Positions 34,557-42,584 of a stretch of 64,000 nucleotides of DNA are shown here, one piece after another. A model generated the notes under the pieces. It was not told where the DNA came from. It did not search any database and was given only the letters and a program-made list of their open reading frames with translations. Position numbers and translations under genes: made by a program. The stretch spans positions 714,406 through 778,405 of the forward strand of contig NZ_QLLL01000001.1 in assembly GCF_003259335.1 (NCBI RefSeq), given 5' to 3'. Every line of letters begins with the position of its first letter. The first letter of the stretch is position 1. The stretch is from Chitinophaga skermanii. Lineage in GTDB: Bacteria; Bacteroidota; Bacteroidia; Chitinophagales; Chitinophagaceae.

Positions 34557-34587
34557 GTTACTTTCTTTGGCGAGCAAAGAAAGTAAC
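34557..34587. repeat. Dispersed-type palindromic repeat with 13-bp arms
   Basis: GTTACTTTCTTTG, loop GCGAG and CAAAGAAAGTAAC form a perfect 13-bp hairpin. Sequences of this KKVTKERR-encoding type recur widely between genes of many bacteria, so it is probably an interspersed repeat rather than a gene. Confidence 0.65.
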
Positions 34588-34642
34588 ACACTAGGATGTA
34601 CCTGAAATTAGTATGGCCGATTCCCACCCCGGTACTCCCAAA

Positions 34643-34678
34643 AACAAAAAAGCACGTTTCTATAATAAGAAACGTGCT
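34643..34678 (-). terminator. Rho-independent terminator of aspartyl protease gene
   Basis: A perfect 11-bp stem (AGCACGTTTCT and complement) is followed on the minus strand by a T-rich run. Confidence 0.9.
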
Positions 34679-34701
34679 ATTATTGATTACTACAAAACAA
34701 A

Positions 34702-36234
34702 CTACATGCTGGCTATTTTCAGCTGCTGCGTTTTACCTTCTCTCTTAACAGTGATGTTAATTGGTTGACGTTTCCACTCGCGTTGATATTGTTCTATCGT
34801 TGCAATATTCTTGAAAGCAAGTGGTTTAATATTATTGATCAATTGTACTTCATCTCCTTCCGCAAGACCTGCTGTAGCTGCCGGGGAGTCGGGATAAATA
34901 CGCATAACTTTTAGTTTACCATCTTCAAAACCGTATTGCACTTGTGCCATCCAAAAATCACCGGGATACCCAAAGTTATTGTTGGGAATCAAATAGAATT
35001 CACGCATGCCGGCATTGATGTAAATATTGAATTGCTTAATCACATCAATACCCAAACTTCCATCACTCATTGGCGACCAGCGTTCATCTCCCTCTTCGTA
35101 CTGCTGCAAACTACCTTGTAAGGCCGGGATTTTTGTAGCGCCCAGTGTAATCGTATCAATCTTACCCATAGCTGTTTTGGTAGTATGACCAAAGCTGATG
35201 TTCTGGCTATACGATTCCACTCTAAAACGCTCCATAAGATTTTTATTGTGTACATATGGTCCAAATAAAATCACATTATAGCCAGCGCCTGTATCAAATG
35301 CTAAGTGTGCCAAGTGTTCGGTACCACGAATGTTAATACCGGTCGCAATTTCAGGTGTGCCTCTATATACAAGCGGTAAATAAAACCCACCTTTCGGGTA
35401 AGCTATTTCTCCTTGCGTGTATAATCGTAACACCGATTTGTCAAAGTCAATACATACCGAGTATTTGCGCATCACGTTACCCCCAAATAATCCATCTAAC
35501 TCGCCATCATACTTAGGGAAAATGGCGATATTAGAACGTTCCAGCTGGATACCTTCTGCTAAGTGTAGTATGTTGTTTTCGCTGATAGTAATTTTTGCTG
35601 AGCCACCAACAATGCTTGTTTGCTGCTCGCGGCTTCCTGTTAAACCCAATTCATCGGCTACTTCTTTCTTCAACCCAACACCATCGGCACCGGTATCGAA
35701 CAACATGCGTAATACTTTAGGATGGTTATTAATCTTAATCTGTACTACAATTTTCTTGTTCTCCATCACGAACGGGATAACGCCCACTTCGTGCGCAGTG
35801 GTATCTAGCTTCGCGCCATATAATTGGTCGAATAAACGAACTCGGTCGATTTTACCATCTTTATCCAATAAGATATTAGATACAGTAGGTGTTTGCTTCT
35901 CGAAGTAATATTTTACTTGTAATTGCGTACCCTCTTTTCCAGGTAAGGTTTGTAACAACTCCATTTTCTGCAAAGCCGGTTGCTTATCGAAAATTTGTTT
36001 GAGCATGCGGAAAGCATTTGGGTTACTGTAAACACTTACGCTGAAATGTTCGCCGAGCAAAGATTTAAGTGTGTCGGCATTGCGGGTTTGAAAAGCTGTG
36101 GTTAATGTTTGTATTACTTTGTCTGATTGTGCCGATGCCGGTTGTAGAGAAAAAATACCTACAGCCAGGATAATAAGCATACGGCATAGCCTCATCCCTT
36201 GGCGGGAAGGCCATGTTAATGGTTGGTGGTGCAT
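34702..36234 (-). CDS. Exported retropepsin-like aspartyl protease with PDZ domain
   Basis: The 510-residue protein is exported: MRLCRMLIILAVGIFSLQPASA is the signal core. An N-terminal NTF2-like region (residues about 37-140) precedes two retropepsin-like units with FDTGAD near residue 178 and FDTGAG near residue 312, the two halves of an aspartyl protease active site. A C-terminal PDZ domain (residues about 425-510, IYPDSPAATAGLAEGDEVQLI) ends the chain. I chose ATG 36234; an upstream TTG at 36264 is unlikely. Such periplasmic aspartyl proteases with PDZ modules are common in Bacteroidota and have unknown substrates. It stands alone, closed by a strong terminator. Confidence 0.88.
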   Translation of the reverse strand: MHHQPLTWPSRQGMRLCRMLIILAVGIFSLQPASAQSDKVIQTLTTAFQTRNADTLKSLLGEHFSVSVYSNPNAFRMLKQIFDKQPALQKMELLQTLPGKEGTQLQVKYYFEKQTPTVSNILLDKDGKIDRVRLFDQLYGAKLDTTAHEVGVIPFVMENKKIVVQIKINNHPKVLRMLFDTGADGVGLKKEVADELGLTGSREQQTSIVGGSAKITISENNILHLAEGIQLERSNIAIFPKYDGELDGLFGGNVMRKYSVCIDFDKSVLRLYTQGEIAYPKGGFYLPLVYRGTPEIATGINIRGTEHLAHLAFDTGAGYNVILFGPYVHNKNLMERFRVESYSQNISFGHTTKTAMGKIDTITLGATKIPALQGSLQQYEEGDERWSPMSDGSLGIDVIKQFNIYINAGMREFYLIPNNNFGYPGDFWMAQVQYGFEDGKLKVMRIYPDSPAATAGLAEGDEVQLINNIKPLAFKNIATIEQYQREWKRQPINITVKREGKTQQLKIASM

Positions 36235-36361
36235 ACTTTTTTTTAATGGTTCTTGAGGGTGCAAACTAATTAACTATTCAGTCAATTCAACAACCATTCA
36301 TACAAAATTTGCACAATCAGCGGAAATTCTTACTGGGAAAGGGAAGAAAATACAATGTTTT

Positions 36362-37012
36362 TTATTGCATGCGAATCACTTCACCATCGGCTAACACAAA
36401 TAATGGCTCATCTTTCGCGGGTTTTATGCTATATAATCCTGTAAATGCACTAAAGGCAGGTAATAACGCGTATTCCTCGCCGAAGTAAAAACAAGGTAAG
36501 CGTAAGGCTTGCTTGCCGGCCCCGTACATGGTTACGCCAGGGTGCACATGGCCCGACATTACGTATTGTGCCTCCCCAGCTGCATGCAAAGCCGGGTCGT
36601 GCGAGAAGTGAATATTGCGGATGTTTAAATGATCGTGCTGTTGTATGCCCAAACGAACGTATACATCCGTAGGCATAATATCGTGGTTGCCATTTACTAG
36701 GTGAACCTGGATATGGGGAAACTGGTGTCGCCAAGTATTAAAATATTCCACATCGTTGTTGTACGTACTGTGAAACATGTCTCCTACAATAATCAATTGC
36801 GAAGGTGAAAACTGGGTAATCAATCGTTGTAAACGGAACAAATCTTCTTGCACTAAGTTGGCTGGCACAGCAATGCCTTCTCTTCTAAAGTGCGCCGATT
36901 TTCCACAATGTAAATCTGCTATCAGTAAGGCTTTTTCGTCTTCCCAATATATCGCTCGTTGCGCCGATAAACACCATTTTTGATCCTTGTATGAAAAGTA
37001 AGTTTCGCCCAT
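36362..37012 (-). CDS. pdeM: Ligase-associated DNA-damage response endonuclease PdeM
   Basis: The 216-residue metallophosphoesterase matches PdeM of the ligase-associated DNA-damage response cluster. Metal-site motifs are ALLIADLHCGKSAHFRREG near residue 31, VGDMFHS near residue 81, VNGNHD near residue 110 and the GH and HVHPG segment near residue 155. The helicase gene for the same pathway lies immediately upstream on the minus strand with a 58-bp gap; the ATP-dependent ligase and metallo-beta-lactamase-fold exonuclease usually associated are not in this window. A TAnnTTTG element lies exactly 7 bp before the ATG, so PdeM may be translated from a leaderless transcript. Confidence 0.9.
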   Translation of the reverse strand: MGETYFSYKDQKWCLSAQRAIYWEDEKALLIADLHCGKSAHFRREGIAVPANLVQEDLFRLQRLITQFSPSQLIIVGDMFHSTYNNDVEYFNTWRHQFPHIQVHLVNGNHDIMPTDVYVRLGIQQHDHLNIRNIHFSHDPALHAAGEAQYVMSGHVHPGVTMYGAGKQALRLPCFYFGEEYALLPAFSAFTGLYSIKPAKDEPLFVLADGEVIRMQ

Positions 37013-37019
37013 TGCGGGG

Positions 37020-37027
37020 CAAAATTA
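37020..37027 (-). promoter_or_regulatory. -7 promoter element 7 bp before pdeM
   Basis: The minus strand reads TAATTTTG, then CCCCGCA, then ATG. Transcription would begin at or beside the start codon. Confidence 0.6.
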
Positions 37028-37070
37028 AGGGAATTTAGAACGGCTAACATATATTGTTTGTTGCCAATTA

Positions 37071-39521
37071 TTATTCTAATGTCATGCGTTTAATACGATC
37101 GGCTAATTTCTCGCTGGTTAAGGTTTCGCGCAAACTATCCACTTTTATTGGGAAACAGAAGGGGGTTAGTTTTGTAGGGGTTGTAAGGATAATTTTACTG
37201 TGTGAAATCCTTTCCAATGCCTCGCGTAAGCGTGCTTCTTCCATTTGGTAAAAGAAGGCTTCGTTGAATGCTTGCCGTAATAACAAGTTTTGAGGATCGT
37301 AATCTTTGAACACGTTGAATAGGAGTGAGGAAGATGATTGTAAATGTCGATTCGCTTTATGTTTACCAGGGAACCCTTGGAAAATTAATCCCGCAATCAC
37401 GGCAATATCTCTGAACTTCCGCTTCGCCATTTCGGTAGCGTTAACGCTCGTTTGTAAGTCAATCATCAAGTTCTCCATGCCCAGCAATTGATGGGCATTT
37501 TCCTGTGTTAATGGTATCGGCTGGTCGGATAGTAGCTCGAATCCATAATCATTCATCGCAATGGAAAAGGTGATTGGCGTCAATTGACTAATTCTGTACG
37601 CCAACAAGGCTGCCATTACCTCGTGTACTAAACGACCTTCAAATGGATATACAAATAAATGGTGGCCATCTTTCGTATAAATATTTTCAATCAATAATTC
37701 ATCTTCCCGGGGAATGTACGACAAGAAATTTTGCAGTTCGAATAAGGGTGATAACGATTTTATTTCAATGTCTTTACTCTTAGCGGCTTTGGATGCTTCG
37801 TTGAATTTCGCACGCAACATATGCCCAAGGTTCGCCGATAAAGGTACGCGCCCACCATTCCAACTAGGCACAATACTCTTACCCGGACCTGCTTTGCGAA
37901 CTAATACCGTCATGTCTTTAATCATCACATACTCCAACCTTCTACCACTTAGTGTAAAGAAATCTCCCGGCGAAAGCCTCGAAATAAATCCTTCTTCAAT
38001 CACCCCAATATAACCACCCGTCATAAACTTCACTTTCAACATCGCATCACTCACAATGGTGCCGATATGTAAACGGTGACGCATAGAAATTTTCCTACTC
38101 AAACAAGCATATAATCCTTCTTCCGTTATCTCTAATTTCTTAAACTCATCGTATTGATATAAGGCTTCGCCACCGGTTGTGAGGAAGGAAAGAATCCATA
38201 GCCATTCGTCATGTTCAATATCTTGAAAGCAGAAGGTGCTCTTTACTTCGTCGAAAGCAATTGCTGGATCGAACCCATCGGAAACACCTAATGTAACTAA
38301 GTATTGCAACAGCACATCCCATGCTAACATCACCGGCTGCCTGCTTTCTACTACTTCTTCTTTCATCGCGGTTTTCAATGCCGCAGCTTCCACTAGTTCC
38401 AATGCATGTGTAGGCAGAAACCAAATCTTGCTCACTTCGTTAGGCGAGTGGCCGCTACGCCCAGCCCTTTGCAAGAAACGCGCTACACCTTTCGGGCTGC
38501 CCACTTGTATTACGGTATCTACTGGTCGAAAGTCAACACCTAAATCCAAACTCGATGTACACACAACTAGTTTCAATACCCCGTTATGCAAAGCTTCTTC
38601 TACCCACATACGCAATTCCGCGTCGATAGAACCATGGTGGAGGGCTATTAAACCCGCAAACTCGGGGTATAAGCGTAAGATCTCTTGGTACCACATTTCT
38701 GCCATCATCCGGGTATTGGTGAATAGTAAAGTGGTTCTACTTTCCTCGATAATCGGGATCGCTTGGTGTAATAATTTCAACCCCATATGTCCTGCCCATG
38801 GGTACTTTTCAATTTCCGGGGGAATAATACTGTGCAGCTCAATTTGCTTGTGAAGATCTGCCTTTACAATCATACCATCCGTGTTTCCCGGGCCTAGTAG
38901 CACTTGCATGGCCTCGTCGAGGTTGCCAATAGTAGCCGATATGCCCCAAGTACGTAAACCAGGTGATAGGGTTCTTAAACGCGAAAGCGCAAGTTCTACC
39001 ATTACGCCGCGTTTGCTGCCGAGAAGCTCATGCCATTCGTCGCATACCACGGTGCGTAAGTGTTTAAAATATTTGGGGTAACCTTTTTGCGAAAGTAAAA
39101 TATGCATGCTTTCCGGGGTAATAATTAATACTTCCGGCATTTGCACCTGCTGAGCCTTACGTGTTTGGGTAGACGTATCGCCGCTCCGGATGCCTACTTT
39201 CCATGATATATTCAATTCAGCAATCACTTCTTCCATAGCACGACCAATATCTTTTGCCAACGCGCGCAAGGGCGTAATCCAAATTAATTGTAAGCCGTTA
39301 TTTTGTTGCTGTTGATAAGTGGTAGGATGTGCGTCGATCCATTCAATCAAAGCACCGAGAAATAGGGAGAAAGTTTTACCAAAACCTGTTGGTGCATTCA
39401 CAAGGCCAGAGCGCCCGTGGAGCAAATGTTCCCATGCTTCTTCTTGGAACGCGAACGGCTGCTGTCCTTTCTGCGCCAACCATTCCGTAATAATATTCCA
39501 TCCTTTCGAGTTCGACATCAT
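37071..39521 (-). CDS. Ligase-associated DEXH-box helicase (Lhr-like)
   Basis: The 816-residue superfamily 2 helicase belongs to the ligase-associated DNA-damage response group, related to Lhr. Motifs in order are the Q-like FAFQEEAW, Walker A APTGFGKTFS near residue 40, motif Ia WITPLRALAKDIG, the DEWH box in VVCDEWHELLGSKRG, SATIGN, TTLLFTNTRMMAEMW, LVVCTSSLDLGVDF and motif VI QRAGRSGHSPN. A long C-terminal Lhr-type region follows. Length is normal. It lies just upstream of pdeM on the minus strand and is divergent from the purine permease gene. Two in-frame ATGs (39521 and 39518) are equally plausible starts. Confidence 0.93.
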   Translation of the reverse strand: MMSNSKGWNIITEWLAQKGQQPFAFQEEAWEHLLHGRSGLVNAPTGFGKTFSLFLGALIEWIDAHPTTYQQQQNNGLQLIWITPLRALAKDIGRAMEEVIAELNISWKVGIRSGDTSTQTRKAQQVQMPEVLIITPESMHILLSQKGYPKYFKHLRTVVCDEWHELLGSKRGVMVELALSRLRTLSPGLRTWGISATIGNLDEAMQVLLGPGNTDGMIVKADLHKQIELHSIIPPEIEKYPWAGHMGLKLLHQAIPIIEESRTTLLFTNTRMMAEMWYQEILRLYPEFAGLIALHHGSIDAELRMWVEEALHNGVLKLVVCTSSLDLGVDFRPVDTVIQVGSPKGVARFLQRAGRSGHSPNEVSKIWFLPTHALELVEAAALKTAMKEEVVESRQPVMLAWDVLLQYLVTLGVSDGFDPAIAFDEVKSTFCFQDIEHDEWLWILSFLTTGGEALYQYDEFKKLEITEEGLYACLSRKISMRHRLHIGTIVSDAMLKVKFMTGGYIGVIEEGFISRLSPGDFFTLSGRRLEYVMIKDMTVLVRKAGPGKSIVPSWNGGRVPLSANLGHMLRAKFNEASKAAKSKDIEIKSLSPLFELQNFLSYIPREDELLIENIYTKDGHHLFVYPFEGRLVHEVMAALLAYRISQLTPITFSIAMNDYGFELLSDQPIPLTQENAHQLLGMENLMIDLQTSVNATEMAKRKFRDIAVIAGLIFQGFPGKHKANRHLQSSSSLLFNVFKDYDPQNLLLRQAFNEAFFYQMEEARLREALERISHSKIILTTPTKLTPFCFPIKVDSLRETLTSEKLADRIKRMTLE

Positions 39522-39569
39522 TATAAAATTACATCAAAATGCGAACCTAGCCACTGTATAGAAAAGCTA

Positions 39570-39577
39570 TATTTTTG
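39570..39577 (+). promoter_or_regulatory. -7 promoter element close to the permease start
   Basis: TATTTTTG lies 4 bp before the ATG at 39582. If it is used, the transcript would be leaderless or nearly so, and it would exclude the longer frame opening at 39417. Confidence 0.45.
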
Positions 39578-39581
39578 CAGG

Positions 39582-40910
39582 ATGAGTATATCGTCGTTTT
39601 TTCAAATCAAACAACACAATACAACTATTAAGAAGGAGGTATTAGCTGGGCTGACTACCTTTTCCACCATGGCTTACATCCTCGTGGTGAATCCCATCAT
39701 ATTGTCCAAAACAGGCATGGATTTCAATGCCTTAATCACCGCCACAGCATTAGCGGCCGCCATCGGAACCTTTGTAATGGCCGTGGTAGCTAAATTACCT
39801 ATAGGCTTGGCGCCGGGCATGGGCTTGAATGCTTTTTTCGCATACACAGTGGTGTTATCGATGGGGTATAGTTGGCAATTTGCGCTAACGGCTGTTTTCT
39901 TAGAAGGGATCATTTTTATATTCCTATCGCTCTTTAGCATCCGGGAAGCAATTATTAACAGTATTCCGGATAATTTGAAGCACGCGATATCGGTAGGGAT
40001 TGGGTTATTGATTGCCTTAATTGGTATGTCGAATGCCGGTGTTATTGAAACGGGAATGAAGTATGTGGGTGATGGAAAGCTCGACGGTGTAATTCTTAAA
40101 ATGGGTGATATTACTGCTACGGGCCCCATGATTGCGCTAATTGGGTTGATTGTAAGTGCTGTGTTGATGTATAGAAAAGTGAATGCGGCTTTGCTGATTG
40201 GGATTGTGGTAGCTACGATTATAGGTATTCCATTGGGTATAACTATTTGGCCGGCAGGTGGTCACCTTATTGGTTGGCCGCCTAGTATAAAACCCATCGC
40301 GTTCCAATTACAATTCAGCGAAATATTTACCTTAAAAATGGTCGTGATCTTGTTCACCTTGCTCATGATCAACCTTTTCGATACTGTTGGGACCTTAATC
40401 GGGCTTTGTCATAAAGCAGGTTTATTAACAGCCGATGGTAAATTGCCACGTGCAAAGCAGGCCTTACTAGCAGATGCCGTAGGCACCACAGCCGGTGCCC
40501 TGCTGGGTACAAGCGTAGTAACGGCGTATGTTGAAAGTGCCAGTGGTATTGCTGCCGGTGGTAAAACAGGCTTAACGGCCCTTACCGTATCGGGCATGTT
40601 CCTGTTAGCCTTATTTTTTGCCCCATTATTTGCCATGATTCCTGCTGCAGCAACGGCCCCTGCTTTAATTATTGTGGGCATGTTGATGATGAGTGCTGTA
40701 ACCGAAATAAAATTCGATGATATTACCGAGGCTTTGCCTGCCTTTTTAACCATTGCCATGATGCCTTATACTTATAGCATTGCACATGGTATTGTGTTTG
40801 GGATGCTGTCGTATGTGCTGTTGAAGGTATTAACGGGTCGTGTGAAGGAAATTAGCACAATCATGTATGTACTATTTGTGCTGTTTATATTGAGTTTTTT
40901 GGTGCATTAG
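39582..40910 (+). CDS. NCS2-family purine permease
   Basis: This 442-residue inner-membrane transporter belongs to the AzgA/PbuG branch of NCS2, which imports adenine, guanine or hypoxanthine with protons. The N-terminal VLAGLTTFSTMAYILVVNP signature, the GLAPGMGLNAFFAYTVV segment and the conserved TSVVTAYVESASGIAAGGKTGLTA motif are diagnostic. Twelve or more hydrophobic segments are evident. I chose ATG 39582 because it precedes the family start (the frame from 39417 is an antisense extension over the helicase gene). A weak terminator-like hairpin follows the stop. The gene is divergent from the helicase gene. Exact substrate preference is not resolved. Confidence 0.93.
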   Translation: MSISSFFQIKQHNTTIKKEVLAGLTTFSTMAYILVVNPIILSKTGMDFNALITATALAAAIGTFVMAVVAKLPIGLAPGMGLNAFFAYTVVLSMGYSWQFALTAVFLEGIIFIFLSLFSIREAIINSIPDNLKHAISVGIGLLIALIGMSNAGVIETGMKYVGDGKLDGVILKMGDITATGPMIALIGLIVSAVLMYRKVNAALLIGIVVATIIGIPLGITIWPAGGHLIGWPPSIKPIAFQLQFSEIFTLKMVVILFTLLMINLFDTVGTLIGLCHKAGLLTADGKLPRAKQALLADAVGTTAGALLGTSVVTAYVESASGIAAGGKTGLTALTVSGMFLLALFFAPLFAMIPAAATAPALIIVGMLMMSAVTEIKFDDITEALPAFLTIAMMPYTYSIAHGIVFGMLSYVLLKVLTGRVKEISTIMYVLFVLFILSFLVH

Positions 40911-40938
40911 GTGTGCTTTTTGATGATATGTTACTTGT

Positions 40939-40972
40939 AACCCCGTTATGCTGATGGCTTAATGGGGTTTTG
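40939..40972 (+). terminator. Weak terminator of NCS2 permease gene
   Basis: AACCCCGTTA pairs with TAATGGGGTT (one G-U) around an 11-nt loop, followed by a short T run. Confidence 0.6.
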
Positions 40973-41133
40973 AATACCAGTCGCATATAGCCTTATAAGG
41001 TGCTTCTTTTGATAATGCTAGGTTGAAATGAAGTTGAAAACGCTTTTATCTAATATATATCAAATACATTCCCTTATATGCTTATCATTACCCCAATTTT
41101 CTACCTATTAACTGTAAATTATCTTTAGGCTGT

Positions 41134-41220
41134 TTTCAAGTACTTATCAAGTACCTACCATGTAGTTTCTAAGTAGTTTCCATGTAAGTTCCATGTAAAT
41201 ACCAAGTAATTCCATGTAGT
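41134..41220. repeat. 11-bp-period tandem array (TTCCATGTAGT type)
   Basis: Eight units start at 41134, 41145, 41156, 41167, 41178, 41189, 41200 and 41210. Seven are 11 bp and one is 10 bp. The common core is CMWGTA (CAAGTA or CATGTA); most units begin TT or TA. This is one of two abutting arrays. Confidence 0.9.
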
Positions 41221-41221
41221 T

Positions 41222-41298
41222 TGCCTATCTCCACCCTATCCTCACCCTATCTTCAGCCTATTCTCTCCCTATTATTACCCTATTATCACCCATATACA
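41222..41298. repeat. 11-bp-period tandem array (ACCCTATYNTC type)
   Basis: Seven 11-bp units start at 41222, 41233, 41244, 41255, 41266, 41277 and 41288, with core CCTAT in the first six. It starts one base after the preceding array and has an unrelated consensus but the same period. Confidence 0.9.
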
Positions 41299-41334
41299 AC
41301 TCCAATCAAGCTTATTCTTTTCTTCACCGGCTCC

Positions 41335-41364
41335 AATAAAAAAACACCGGCATAACCGGTGTTT
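41335..41364 (-). terminator. Rho-independent terminator of TauE/SafE gene
   Basis: A perfect 9-bp stem (AAACACCGG and complement) with a 5-nt loop has a T-rich tail on the minus strand. Confidence 0.9.
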
Positions 41365-41390
41365 CCAAACAAAACATCAAAAGAAAAATC

Positions 41391-42203
41391 TTAATGGGTG
41401 AATAACAAGCGAATCCCCACCAGCAGTAATGCCGCGGCAAGGAACATAATAATACGTTTCGGTTTCACTTTATGCGATAGGCCAGCCCCTAATTGTGCAC
41501 CGGCTACTACACCTATGCCGATGTAAACCGCCATTTGCCAACCTTCCCAGAAGCTACCTTGAATCATGTGAACGATCGTTCCACTCAAGGCCATGATGGC
41601 TAAAATAAAGTGAGAAGTAGCTGTGGCAATATGGATCGGGAAATCCAGTAAACTCACCAAGGCCGGTACGTGGATAATACCACCGCCAATACCCAGCAAA
41701 CTGGATAAGAATCCAACTAAGAAGCTAATAACAATACCTACCCACAAGTTAAATTGGAAGGTATGTACATGCCCATTACTATCGGTAATACTACGCTGGG
41801 CTAATTTACCCCGGTTGAAGAAGTGCGCGTATGCTCCTTGTGCCGGTTTTACAAATAAAAACACGGAAATCACAATCAGCAAAGCTCCTAAGATCATGTT
41901 GAAAACATGGCGGGAAATAACGCTCGTTAACAGGGCGCCTAAAACTGATCCCGGTAAAGTAGCCACGGCAAAGTAAATCGCCGATTTATAATCAATCCGC
42001 TTCATGCGGGCATAAGCAAAAGAACCAGAGGTGGCATTTAAAAATACGACTGCTAAGGAAATACTGGTTAGTACATCCGCCGGCATATCTGGGAACATAA
42101 ACAACAGGATGGGTACCAAAATAAATCCACCGCCTGCGCCTATCAATGTTCCGAATGTGCCAATCAAAAACCCTAAACCAATCAAAAAAATGCCATGTTG
42201 CAT
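41391..42203 (-). CDS. TauE/SafE-family membrane permease
   Basis: The 270-residue inner-membrane protein belongs to the sulfite exporter TauE/SafE family. It shows the repeated half-family signature: N-terminal GFLIGTFGTLIGAGGGFILVP and the internal SFLVGFLSSLLGIGGGIIHVPAL, each a GxxxGxxxGxGGG-type loop, with about eight membrane segments. ATG 42203 was chosen because it starts at the first membrane segment; an opening from 42269 adds 22 residues without family similarity. Family members move sulfur-containing or organic anions; the cargo here is unknown. The gene is alone on the minus strand, with its own terminator. Confidence 0.92.
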   Translation of the reverse strand: MQHGIFLIGLGFLIGTFGTLIGAGGGFILVPILLFMFPDMPADVLTSISLAVVFLNATSGSFAYARMKRIDYKSAIYFAVATLPGSVLGALLTSVISRHVFNMILGALLIVISVFLFVKPAQGAYAHFFNRGKLAQRSITDSNGHVHTFQFNLWVGIVISFLVGFLSSLLGIGGGIIHVPALVSLLDFPIHIATATSHFILAIMALSGTIVHMIQGSFWEGWQMAVYIGIGVVAGAQLGAGLSHKVKPKRIIMFLAAALLLVGIRLLFTH

Positions 42204-42584
42204 ATAAGCCGTTAGAATAGTTTTCCGTGAAAAATGTATATACCCAAACCAATATTTACGATGCAACATTATAGGAAAGATAAGCTGCCACGTTGATTGG
42301 CAACCTCTTTTAATGGTTCGGTTAAATAAATGATGGGTTGTTATGACTAGTGTACTAGGTATAACGGGGGCACCGCAATAGGTGTATAGCCTTGTTTTGG
42401 TGTGCCAATTTAAAAGTAAAGTTAAATAATTTTTGGATTTCTAGTACGGTTTGAAATTTATAACTTATTGATTATTAGTATGTATAGTCTACCAACACTA
42501 TATGGATTACCGAGTTTGCGTGCAATAAAAAACCGCCCGGAATGCTGAATTCTCGGGCGGTGTAAGCTTTTTATATATGCGCAA
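42204..42584. other. Gene-free stretch
   Basis: No coding sequence or clear RNA gene is seen between the TauE/SafE start and the next gene's end. The only structure found is the terminator of the periplasmic-binding-fold lipoprotein gene at 42525-42561. Confidence 0.6.
42525..42561 (-). terminator. Rho-independent terminator of PBP-fold lipoprotein gene
   Basis: An 8-bp stem (ACCGCCCG and complement) is followed on the minus strand by a T run. Confidence 0.88.

Larger units (their letters stand above)
33813..34701. other. Gene-free repeat-rich region
   Basis: This 0.89-kb region lies between convergent genes and has no credible coding sequence. It holds an 11-bp-period array (34085-34182), a terminator-like hairpin (34515-34545), a 13-bp-arm hairpin (34557-34587) and the protease terminator. 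Open frames inside it are low-complexity translations of these repeats. Confidence 0.7.
40911..41390. other. Gene-free region with two adjacent 11-bp arrays
   Basis: This 480-bp stretch lies between convergent genes and carries no coding sequence. A permease terminator-like hairpin (40939-40972), two adjoining tandem arrays (41134-41298) and the TauE/SafE gene terminator (41335-41364) account for most of it. Confidence 0.75.

Noticed and set aside
34313..34627. 104-codon minus-strand frame across the palindromic repeat
   Set aside because: It translates the KKVTKERR-type intergenic repeat, a common false gene call.
39417..39581. N-terminal extension of the purine permease
   Set aside because: It is antisense to the helicase gene, unlike the family, and lies upstream of a candidate promoter element.
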